Shown piece after piece: positions 1-5,778 of a stretch of 7,231 nucleotides of DNA. Made by a program: the position numbers and the translations under genes. Under the pieces are notes generated by a model. It saw nothing but the letters and a program-made list of their open reading frames with translations. It was not told where the DNA came from and did not search any database. This DNA is from an uncultured Clostridia bacterium (GTDB lineage Bacteria > Bacillota > Clostridia > UMGS1883). Location of the stretch: the NCBI GenBank assembly GCA_947624455.1, contig CANQKL010000077.1:1-7231 (forward strand), read 5' to 3'. How positions within the stretch are numbered: the first letter of the stretch is position 1; the number at the start of each line of letters is the position of its first letter.

Positions 1-19
1 CTCCTATAACTACCTTCAT
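1..19 (-). CDS. Start of an unidentified downstream gene (partial, runs off the left edge)
   Basis: An ATG at 19-17 overlaps the TGA stop of the methyltransferase gene in an ATGA arrangement and reads M-K-V-V-I-G before the window ends. A strong Shine-Dalgarno sequence, AAGGGAG (27-33), sits 7 bases upstream of it. The overlap and the ribosome binding site together suggest a real, translationally coupled gene in the pcrA-methyltransferase operon. Six residues are too few to name the product; many small enzymes begin this way. Confidence 0.55.
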
Positions 20-771
20 AGCCCGGCTCCCTTGCCCTGTTCCCGGGCCACAAAAAACAGCCGTTGGCTGGTTTTGCGCGGCTTGCCGAAGGTCAGGTCG
101 TGATACACGGCCTCCACCTTCAGTCCCGAGCGCTCCAGCAGAGACACCAGCTCATCCTCGCCGTAGGCCCGCTGGGTGTGAACCTCGTCAAACCGGCGGT
201 ACAGCTCCCCATCCCTCTCAAAAAAGGTCAGATAAAAGTCGCAGAGCTTAGACCTCTTGTCATATTCGTTCTGCCAGGCCCAAAAAATGTCGGCCCCGTC
301 GCTGACAAAGGCGTTGTTTCCCAAAACGGAGCTGAGCTTGTACTCGGTGTTTACGTCAAAAATAAACAGGCCGCCCGGGTCAAGGTAGTTGTTGACCAAC
401 TTGAACACACGTCTTAAGGCGTTTTTATCAGTGATATAGTTCATGCAGTCCAGACTGCTGACGACAAAATCCACTGTTCCGTAGAGTTCAAAGTCCGTCA
501 TATCCTGATTGAGATAGAGAATGTCCAGCCCGGCGGCGCGGGCCTTGTCATTTGCAACGGCAAGCATATCCGCCGACAGATCCACGCCTATCATTTCAGC
601 GCCTCTGCGGGCCAGCTCCTGAGTCATGCTGCCAGTGCCGCAGCCCAGGTCCAGACCAAGCCGGGTCTTACAGCCCAGACGCTTAAACACAGCGTGGTAA
701 TAGTCAGCCCACCGACCGTAGTCAATGTCGTCCATCAAGGCGTCATAGAGGTGGGCAAAACCGCCGTACAT
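16..771 (-). CDS. Class I SAM-dependent methyltransferase, YqeM-like
   Basis: A predicted cytoplasmic S-adenosylmethionine-dependent methyltransferase of 251 residues; the substrate is unknown. The SAM-binding motif I is clear at residues 40-47 (LDLGCGTG). The acidic residue ending strand 2 is D64 (IGVDLS), and motif II is around D90 (NQDMTDF). A later FDVNT segment (138-142) follows a PGG turn typical of this fold. The N-terminus (MYGGFAHLYDALMDD) matches the usual start of YqeM-like Firmicute methyltransferases, which favours ATG at 771. The frame is open back to a TTG at 813 that overlaps the pcrA stop, but that TTG has no good ribosome binding site. The ATG has a modest one, ATAGG (782-786), 10 bases upstream. 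The gene lies 38 bases after pcrA and is probably cotranscribed with it. Family assignment is confident; the biological target is not. Confidence 0.88.
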   Translation of the reverse strand: MYGGFAHLYDALMDDIDYGRWADYYHAVFKRLGCKTRLGLDLGCGTGSMTQELARRGAEMIGVDLSADMLAVANDKARAAGLDILYLNQDMTDFELYGTVDFVVSSLDCMNYITDKNALRRVFKLVNNYLDPGGLFIFDVNTEYKLSSVLGNNAFVSDGADIFWAWQNEYDKRSKLCDFYLTFFERDGELYRRFDEVHTQRAYGEDELVSLLERSGLKVEAVYHDLTFGKPRKTSQRLFFVAREQGKGAGL

Positions 772-809
772 ATAATCACAACCTATTCTATCACATTTTT
801 TCAGGTTTG

Positions 810-3002
810 TCAATTTATCTTTGTTAATTTTGCGTAAAGTCCCAAAAGATTTTTTTCTCCCACGCCTTCGAAATTGATCCTATAGTGAATATCTCCCCCA
901 ACAGGCTGGGCGGATATAACGACCCCTTCTCCAAACTTGGGGTGGCTGACTATATCTCCGGCTTTAAAAATCTTTCCGCCAGCGGGCTTCGGTCTTTCCA
1001 GCCCGGCGGTGACCGTGGCCGCCGGTATCTTTCTCTCCCGTTTACGACGGTTGGCCGCGGCCATGGATTCCCTCAGCTGCTCGGCCCGGGCTTGACGTTC
1101 CTCACGGGCGTCTATCAGCTCATACAGCTCCTCGGGGATTTCGTCCAGGAACCGGGAGGGCTTGTACACGCTGGTCTTTCCAAAAACCATGCGGCTGTGC
1201 GAGCCGGTCAGGAACAGCCGCCGCCGGGCGCGGGTGATGGCGACGTAGCATAGCCGACGCTCCTCCTGAAGCTCCTCGGCGTCATAAATAGCCCTTGCTC
1301 CAGGGAATATTCCGTCGTCAAAGCCGCAGATGAAAACCACCGGGAACTCCAAGCCCTTTGAGGCGTGCATGGTCATCATCACAACCGCGTCCGTGTCCTC
1401 GTCATAGTTGTCAACATCGCTGACAAGCACCAGATTGTCCATATAATCGTCAAAGCTGGGTTCGTCCACAGTCTCCATATAATGGGACGCGCCGCTGATG
1501 AGTTCGCCGATGTTTTCCGCCCTTTCTTCTCCCTTTTCATCCTTTTCAAGGGACTTTTCATAGCCGCTGTCCTCATACACCCGCTGTACCAGCTCATCAA
1601 TAGGAACATCGGAAGCAAGGGCGGCGAACCCCTGTATCATTTGATAAAAATCCGCCACTCCCCCCTTAAATTCGTCCAAGTGGTTCCCGATCGCTTTAAA
1701 GAGACTGACTCCCTCACGGGCGGACACCGCGTTGATTGCGTCCATGGTGACCTTACCTATCTTACGGGAGGGAACATTTATTATCCGCCTTAAGCTCACG
1801 TCGTCGTCGGGATTTTTTATGAGCCGGAGATATGCTATGATGTCCCTGATTTCCTTACGGTCATAGAATCTCAAGCCCGACAGCACCCTGTATGGCAGAG
1901 CCGCGCGCATAAAGGTGTCCTCGATCACCTTTGAGGAGGACTTGGCCCTGAACAGTACGGCCATATCCCCATAACGGTAGCCGTCCGCGGCCAACTCCCG
2001 AACCCGGCTGGCTATGTATTCCGCCTCGTCAAAGTCGTTATTGGCCCGGTAAGCCACAAGACTTTCGCCCTTTTCCCCATCGGTCCAAAGGCGCTTTCCC
2101 TTGCGGCCCACATTGTTCTTAATCACGTTGTTAGCCGCATCGAGAATGTTCTGGGTAGAGCGGTAGTTCTGCTCCAGCCGCACCACCTTAGCGTTGGGAA
2201 AAGCTTTCTCAAACTCAAGAATATTAGTTATATCCGCTCCCCGGAACTTATAAATGCTCTGGTCGTCATCGCCCACAACGCAAATATTGCGATGCTCACC
2301 TGCCAGAAGGATTATCAGCTCGTTCTGGGCGGGATTGGTGTCTTGATATTCGTCTACCAGAATATATTTAAACTTTTTTCTGTAATATTCAAGAATATCG
2401 GGATTGTCCCGAAGCAGCCGGACAGTCAGCATTATCAGATCGTCGAAGTCAAGGTCGTTTGCCTTTTTCAGCTTATCCTGATAGCGCGCATAGATCCTGC
2501 CCATCTGGGACAGCCGGTATTCCGTGGCAAATTCCCGCGAGTATTCGTCAGGCGAAAAAAGGCCGTCCTTAGCGCGGGATATCTCGGCCCGGTACGGGAA
2601 CTCGTCGTCGCTGAGCCGCAGCTCTTTTACACAGTCCTTTACAAGATTCTTCTGGTCGTCCGCGTCAATAATGTTGAAATTGCGCCCATATCCCAAGCGC
2701 TCGATATCCCGGCGCAGTATACGAACACAGGCGGAGTGGAAGGTCCGCACCCACATATCATTGACCGCGCTGCCCACAAGGGCTTCCACTCGGTCAGCCA
2801 TCTCCCTGGCGGCCTTATTGGTAAAGGTTATTGCGAGAATATTCCAGGGAGCGATATTCTTCTCCTCCAGCATATAAGCTATGCGGTAGGTCAGGACACG
2901 GGTCTTGCCGCTGCCCGCGCCGGCCAGCACAAGCACCGGCCCCTCGGTGGTAGTGACAGCCTCTCTTTGGGGCGGATTAAGTTGATTTAAGAGATCGTTC
3001 AT
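810..3002 (-). CDS. pcrA: ATP-dependent DNA helicase PcrA/UvrD (superfamily 1A)
   Basis: A 730-residue 3'-5' DNA helicase, about the normal length for PcrA, acting in nucleotide excision repair, rolling-circle replication and removal of proteins from DNA. All SF1A motifs are visible: Q motif (LNPPQREAV, 8-16), Walker A with K33 (AGAGSGKT, 27-34), motif Ia (AITFTNKAARE, 57-67), Walker B DEYQ (217-220), motif III (VGDDDQSIYKFRG, 243-255), motif IV (RLEQNYRS, 275-282), motif V (TMHASKGLEFP, 544-554) and motif VI (RRLCYVAITRAR, 582-593). A charged linker (about 632-675) leads to the C-terminal Tudor-like domain (about 678-730), whose HPKFGEGVV signature is typical of PcrA, the domain thought to contact RNA polymerase. 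The ATG at 3002 has GAAAGG (3015-3020) at a rather long 12-base spacing. No motif is missing. The usual partner ligA is not in view; a methyltransferase gene follows instead. Confidence 0.97.
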   Translation of the reverse strand: MNDLLNQLNPPQREAVTTTEGPVLVLAGAGSGKTRVLTYRIAYMLEEKNIAPWNILAITFTNKAAREMADRVEALVGSAVNDMWVRTFHSACVRILRRDIERLGYGRNFNIIDADDQKNLVKDCVKELRLSDDEFPYRAEISRAKDGLFSPDEYSREFATEYRLSQMGRIYARYQDKLKKANDLDFDDLIMLTVRLLRDNPDILEYYRKKFKYILVDEYQDTNPAQNELIILLAGEHRNICVVGDDDQSIYKFRGADITNILEFEKAFPNAKVVRLEQNYRSTQNILDAANNVIKNNVGRKGKRLWTDGEKGESLVAYRANNDFDEAEYIASRVRELAADGYRYGDMAVLFRAKSSSKVIEDTFMRAALPYRVLSGLRFYDRKEIRDIIAYLRLIKNPDDDVSLRRIINVPSRKIGKVTMDAINAVSAREGVSLFKAIGNHLDEFKGGVADFYQMIQGFAALASDVPIDELVQRVYEDSGYEKSLEKDEKGEERAENIGELISGASHYMETVDEPSFDDYMDNLVLVSDVDNYDEDTDAVVMMTMHASKGLEFPVVFICGFDDGIFPGARAIYDAEELQEERRLCYVAITRARRRLFLTGSHSRMVFGKTSVYKPSRFLDEIPEELYELIDAREERQARAEQLRESMAAANRRKRERKIPAATVTAGLERPKPAGGKIFKAGDIVSHPKFGEGVVISAQPVGGDIHYRINFEGVGEKNLLGLYAKLTKIN

Positions 3003-3035
3003 TGGAATAGTTTACCTTTCTAAAAATGGCGATAA

Positions 3036-3068
3036 CAACGGGGATTCGGACACGCCTAATCCCCGTTG
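3036..3068 (-). terminator. Strong hairpin between the transketolase genes and pcrA (terminator or leader structure)
   Basis: Perfect 11-bp inverted repeat: CAACGGGGATT (3036-3046) pairs with AATCCCCGTTG (3058-3068) around an 11-base loop. On the minus strand the stem is followed by TTATCGCCATTTTT, so the T-run begins about 8 bases after the stem, which is imperfect for a Rho-independent terminator. It lies 33 bases upstream of the pcrA start. It may end the mrnC-transketolase transcript, or be a structured leader or attenuator of pcrA. The structure is certain; the role is inferred. Confidence 0.5.
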
Positions 3069-3180
3069 AACACCTGAACAAGCTTTTATAAATTTATTCT
3101 CCCCTGATTTTGCGGACGAAAGCGGAACGCTTCCCCCGCTAACCCTGGGCCAAATATCTATTGAATACGGATCCGACTTC
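3069..3180. other. Rest of the spacer between the transketolase C-subunit gene and pcrA
   Basis: Non-coding. It holds a weak imperfect stem (AGCGG 3121-3125 with CCGCT 3136-3140) without a T-run. On the minus strand a TATAAA (3085-3090) could serve as a -10 box, but no -35 match is seen 16-18 bases upstream. I cannot identify a convincing pcrA promoter here. Confidence 0.4.
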
Positions 3181-4125
3181 TCACTTCTTCAGCGCGATTG
3201 CCTCTTTAACGTTCTTAGCGATGTTCTCGGCGGTAAGTCCGTACAGCTCCATCAGCTCGTAGGGCTTGCCGCTGCGGCCGAACACGTCCTGAGTCCCCAC
3301 ACGCTTGATAGGAACCGGACAGGTTTCGGACAGGACTTCGGCAACGGCGCTGCCAAGGCCGCCAATTACGTTGTGTTCCTCGGCGGTAACGATGGCGCCT
3401 GTCTTTTTAGCCGCCTCGGTGAGGAGTTCGGCGTCGATGGGCTTTATGGTGTGGATGTTGATAACGCCCGCGTCTATGCCTTCCTTTGCCAGCAGCTCTC
3501 TGGCCTCGATAGCGTAAGGCACCATAAGCCCGGTAGCAACGATGGTCGCATCCTTGCCCTCGGAAATGGTCACGCCCTTGCCCAGTTCAAATTTATAGCT
3601 CTCGTCAAATATCTGGGGTACAGCAAGACGGCCAAAGCGCAGGTATACGGGGCCGTCATAATTGATAGCGGCCTCAACCGCGGCCATAGCTTCCACATGG
3701 TCGGCGGGATTGATGATAACCATGTTGGGTATAGTGCGCATAATGCCTATGTCCTCAAGGCACTGGTGGCTGGCGCCGTCCTCGCCGACGGATATTCCGG
3801 CGTGAGTAGCGCCGATCTTCACGTTCAGCTTTGGATAGGCCACGCTGTTACGCACCTGCTCAAAAGCACGGCCCGCGGCGAACATGGCGAAGGAGCTGGC
3901 AAATACAACCCTTCCCGTGGACGCGATTCCGGCGGCGGTGGAGATCATATTGCCCTCGGCAATGCCTGTATTGATGAATCTGTCGGGAAATTTTTTCTTA
4001 AAGGTATCGGTCTTTGTGGACTTAGAAAGATCCGCGTCCATTACCAGAATATCATATTTTTCTCCCAGCTCGGCCAGAGCCTGGCCATAGCTTTCACGGG
4101 TAGCTTTCTTATCTCCGATTGCCAT
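3181..4125 (-). CDS. Transketolase, C-terminal subunit (split transketolase)
   Basis: The 314-residue C-terminal half of transketolase, which transfers two-carbon ketol units between sugar phosphates in the non-oxidative pentose phosphate pathway. It supplies the pyrimidine-binding and C-terminal domains that complete the thiamine diphosphate site with the N-terminal subunit. Visible features are the catalytic glutamate E57 in GIAEGNM (54-60), which activates the cofactor; H108 (ATHAG); the GEDGASHQ loop (114-121) with H120; R163 in the LRFGR segment (162-166); and a transketolase C-terminal domain from about 185 to 305. The ATG at 4125 has a strong GGAGG (4134-4138) at 8 bases, placed inside the end of the upstream gene only 3 bases away, so the two subunits are almost certainly coupled for equal production. 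DXS-like and sulfopropanediol-type relatives exist, but the pairing supports transketolase. Confidence 0.93.
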   Translation of the reverse strand: MAIGDKKATRESYGQALAELGEKYDILVMDADLSKSTKTDTFKKKFPDRFINTGIAEGNMISTAAGIASTGRVVFASSFAMFAAGRAFEQVRNSVAYPKLNVKIGATHAGISVGEDGASHQCLEDIGIMRTIPNMVIINPADHVEAMAAVEAAINYDGPVYLRFGRLAVPQIFDESYKFELGKGVTISEGKDATIVATGLMVPYAIEARELLAKEGIDAGVINIHTIKPIDAELLTEAAKKTGAIVTAEEHNVIGGLGSAVAEVLSETCPVPIKRVGTQDVFGRSGKPYELMELYGLTAENIAKNVKEAIALKK

Positions 4126-4128
4126 AAT

Positions 4129-4959
4129 TTACGCCTCCAATTCTGCTATTTTAGCGTCCAGCTCGGCTATAGCCTGCTCGTACTGTTCCTTTTTGGGAGC
4201 GGCTCCGTGCCAGGCAGCCTGACCCTCCATGAAGGAAACGCCCTTGCCCTTCACGCTCTTGGCGATGATGACGGTGGGCTTGCCCTTGGTGGCCTTGGCC
4301 TGATTTACGGCGTCAAGAATCGCGTCGTAATCATGGGCGTTTATAGTGATAACGTTCCAGTTGAAGGCCTCGAACTTTTTATCAATAGGGTTGGAATTCA
4401 TAACGTCGGCGATATTGCCGTCGATCTGAAGGCCGTTATTATCAATAAAGGCGGTGAGGTTGTCCAGTTTATAGTGGGCGGCAAACATGGCGGCCTCCCA
4501 TACCTGGCCCTCCTCCAGCTCACCGTCGCCGAGAATGGTATAAACTCTGTAGTCCTTATTCGCCAGCTTGCCCGCCAGGGCCATGCCGTTAGCCGCGCTG
4601 ATGCCCTGTCCCAAAGAACCGGTGGACATATCAATACCGGGAATTCCCTTCATGTCCGGGTGGCCCTGCATATAGCTGTCAGTCTGGCGGAGGGTAGCCA
4701 CATCGGAGGCCGGGAAGAAGCCCTTTTCTGCTAATATGCCATAAAGAGCGGGGGCGCAGTGACCCTTAGAGAGAACAAAACGGTCCCTGTCCGGCATTTT
4801 AGGATTTTTGGGGTCAACGTTCATGACCTCAAAATAGAGTACGGACAGGATGTCCGCGATGGAAAGGCTGCCGCCGGGGTGTCCCGACTGAGCGTTGTAG
4901 ATACCCGTAAGGGCGTGTTTTCTCGCCTTATAGGCATGAATCGCCGTTTCCTTATTCAC
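4129..4959 (-). CDS. Transketolase, N-terminal subunit (split transketolase)
   Basis: A 276-residue N-terminal half of transketolase carrying the diphosphate-binding domain for thiamine diphosphate and its metal ion. The cofactor motif starts at GDGELEEGQ (144-152) and ends at NN (174-175). Active-site histidines expected for the family are present: H27 (SGHPGG), H67 (LSKGHCAP), H100 (GHPD) and H251 (AWHG), together with STGSLGQG (112-119). The end (about 256-276) is a short helical tail rich in E, A and K. I chose GTG at 4959. An earlier in-frame GTG at 4968 would leave the ribosome binding site GAGGAG (4968-4973) overlapping it, whereas from 4959 the spacing is an ideal 8 bases and the protein begins MNKETAIHAY. 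The gene starts 5 bases after mrnC and is followed at 3 bases by the C-terminal subunit. Split transketolases of this size are common in Clostridia and archaea. Confidence 0.93.
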   Translation of the reverse strand: MNKETAIHAYKARKHALTGIYNAQSGHPGGSLSIADILSVLYFEVMNVDPKNPKMPDRDRFVLSKGHCAPALYGILAEKGFFPASDVATLRQTDSYMQGHPDMKGIPGIDMSTGSLGQGISAANGMALAGKLANKDYRVYTILGDGELEEGQVWEAAMFAAHYKLDNLTAFIDNNGLQIDGNIADVMNSNPIDKKFEAFNWNVITINAHDYDAILDAVNQAKATKGKPTVIIAKSVKGKGVSFMEGQAAWHGAAPKKEQYEQAIAELDAKIAELEA

Positions 4960-4964
4960 AACAA

Positions 4965-5369
4965 TCACTCCTCATTAAAATTTGCATAAGCCCTGTCAAG
5001 GATTTCTCCGAGCCGCTGCCGCCTGCCGTCAAGATACAGGAAACCAACAAGCGTCTCGAGTCCCGTAGCCATATGATAATCCGCCAGCGAGGCCCCCTTC
5101 GGATGAGTATTGACCTTGGCGTTGCGGCCCCATTTGAGTATGCCGACCTCCTCCGAATCAAGAACCTCCTCCTGGAGCATACGCGCCATCTTGGCCTGAC
5201 TTTCCGCCCGGACAAGGCTCACCGCCCGCCGGTGCATATCCGTCACCCTAAGATTGCCGCGTTCCATGATTTTCGTCCTGACGTACAGGTCAAAGACCGT
5301 GTCGCCTATGTAGGCCAAAGCGAGGGGGCTGTATTGTCGGGGATCCGGGGTTTTCTCGGAAAAAAGCAT
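4965..5369 (-). CDS. mrnC: Mini-ribonuclease III
   Basis: A 134-residue cytoplasmic endoribonuclease that, in Bacillus subtilis, matures the 3' and 5' ends of 23S rRNA with help from ribosomal protein L3. It is a lone RNase III catalytic domain with no double-stranded-RNA-binding domain, and the length is normal. The catalytic aspartate D23 lies in LALAYIGDTVFD (16-27) and the second acidic residue E105 in ATGLETLVGFLYL (101-113). The RNA-contact loop reads KWGRNAK (79-85), where many family members have an arginine at the W position. The ATG at 5369 is preceded by AAAGGA (5379-5384) at 9 bases. A near-consensus promoter lies just upstream, making this the first gene of an mrnC-transketolase operon. 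In many Firmicutes mrnC follows cysS instead, so this neighbourhood is a variant. Identification is confident. Confidence 0.94.
   Translation of the reverse strand: MLFSEKTPDPRQYSPLALAYIGDTVFDLYVRTKIMERGNLRVTDMHRRAVSLVRAESQAKMARMLQEEVLDSEEVGILKWGRNAKVNTHPKGASLADYHMATGLETLVGFLYLDGRRQRLGEILDRAYANFNEE
4968..4973 (-). promoter_or_regulatory. Ribosome binding site that fixes the transketolase N-subunit start
   Basis: GAGGAG on the minus strand lies inside the last codons of mrnC, 8 bases before the GTG at 4959. It cannot serve the upstream in-frame GTG at 4968, which overlaps it, so it decides the start and implies translation coupled to mrnC. Confidence 0.8.
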
Positions 5370-5410
5370 GGTTCAGCGTCCTTTACAGGGAATATTTTTA
5401 CTTATCATAT

Positions 5411-5439
5411 ATTATAACAAATCTTCCTGAAAATTACAA
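5411..5439 (-). promoter_or_regulatory. Sigma-A promoter for the mrnC-transketolase operon
   Basis: On the minus strand, a -35 box TTGTAA (5434-5439) and a perfect -10 box TATAAT (5411-5416) are separated by exactly 17 bases. A TG one base before the -10 gives an extended -10 (TGTTATAAT). Transcription should start near 5404, giving a leader of about 35 bases that contains the mrnC ribosome binding site. The match is close to the vegetative consensus, so expression is probably constitutive and independent of the sporulation operon upstream. Confidence 0.85.
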
Positions 5440-5494
5440 GAGGGTTTATAAAAAAATTTTCAAAATGGGGGGAGCTGTAAAAAAATGGCGCAGA

Positions 5495-5513
5495 TCGTTC
5501 AAGGGCTGAACGA
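5495..5513. repeat. Short 7-bp hairpin
   Basis: TCGTTCA (5495-5501) and TGAACGA (5507-5513) pair perfectly around a 5-base loop. On the minus strand a run of seven T (5479-5485 region) follows about 9 bases later, so it is a poor but possible terminator; it could equally be an operator-like palindrome. No function is assigned. Confidence 0.45.
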
Positions 5514-5573
5514 CTTAATTTAAGGCAAGTTTTAAGGTTTTATAGTCAATCAATAAAATAGTGGTGTTAATGT

Positions 5574-5603
5574 AGAAAATTCGCCCTTACGAGCGAATTT
5601 TCT
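5574..5603 (-). terminator. Probable bidirectional terminator downstream of the spoIIA operon
   Basis: Perfect 11-bp inverted repeat: AGAAAATTCGC (5574-5584) and GCGAATTTTCT (5593-5603) around an 8-base loop. The stem has an A-rich outer 5' side and a T-rich outer 3' side in both directions, the layout of a bidirectional Rho-independent terminator. On the plus strand it continues as CATTTTAT. It lies about 175 bases after the sigF stop and before the mrnC promoter, so it would insulate the sporulation operon from the housekeeping one. No gene on the plus strand needs it. Confidence 0.6.
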
Positions 5604-5626
5604 CATTTTATGCCCTTGAACTACGA

Positions 5627-5719
5627 ACGAAAATCACCGCTCGGCGTACCTATGTACGCCGTCGGGAGGGCTTTCTCGGCAGCAGGCTTCGCCTGCCGCC
5701 TGCGAGAGCTGATTTTCGT
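5627..5719. repeat. Nested inverted repeat forming a predicted three-way junction
   Basis: An outer perfect 10-bp stem joins ACGAAAATCA (5627-5636) to TGATTTTCGT (5710-5719). Inside are two further hairpins. One is CGGCGTAC (5642-5649) with GTACGCCG (5654-5661), an 8-bp stem with a 4-base loop. The other is TCTCG (5674-5678) with CGAGA (5703-5707), enclosing GCAGGC (5682-5687) with GCCTGC (5691-5696) around a TTC loop. This ordered architecture over 93 bases is far beyond chance and points to a structured RNA or a small non-autonomous repeat element. I do not recognise it as a known riboswitch or RNA family. It lies 59 bases beyond the sigF stop, so spoIIA transcripts should include it. Confidence 0.75.
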
Positions 5720-5778
5720 CCGCTCTGCACAATTTTTCGACCAGCTCCTCGTGTCTCAAAGTTACATTTTTACACCGT

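Larger units (their letters stand above)
5370..5778. other. 409-base non-coding spacer between sigF and mrnC, rich in inverted repeats
   Basis: No convincing protein gene. From the sigF side it holds a nested inverted repeat (5627-5719), a perfect hairpin (5574-5603), a 7-bp hairpin (5495-5513), A/T runs (5443-5486) and the mrnC promoter (5411-5439). The part from 5400 to 5610 is clearly more AT-rich than the flanking genes, whereas the nested repeat is GC-rich, giving an abrupt composition change near 5636. A short open frame on the minus strand runs out of frame from the end of sigF through the repeat (5822-5634); it looks like chance. Confidence 0.7.

Noticed and set aside
772..813. TTG start at 813 for the methyltransferase
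   Set aside because: It would overlap the pcrA stop but lacks a ribosome binding site and adds 14 residues not typical of the family. ATG at 771 begins at the conserved N-terminal segment.
2292..2990. 232-codon plus-strand open frame
   Set aside because: It is antisense to the pcrA N-terminal region, which carries intact helicase motifs. No recognisable domain is seen.
3085..3113. pcrA promoter with -10 TATAAA (3085-3090)
   Set aside because: No -35-like hexamer is found 16-18 bases upstream (the sequence there is GCAAAA-like), so the A/T-rich match alone is not enough.
3373..4734. 453-codon plus-strand open frame
   Set aside because: It is exactly antisense to the two transketolase subunit genes and shares no recognisable family. 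Both minus-strand genes have complete active-site motifs and strong ribosome binding sites, so the long frame is a by-product of their codon bias.
5495..5513. LexA/SOS-type operator
   Set aside because: The half-sites are GTTC then GAAC with the wrong order and spacing for the Gram-positive CGAAC...GTTCG box, and no SOS gene start is adjacent.
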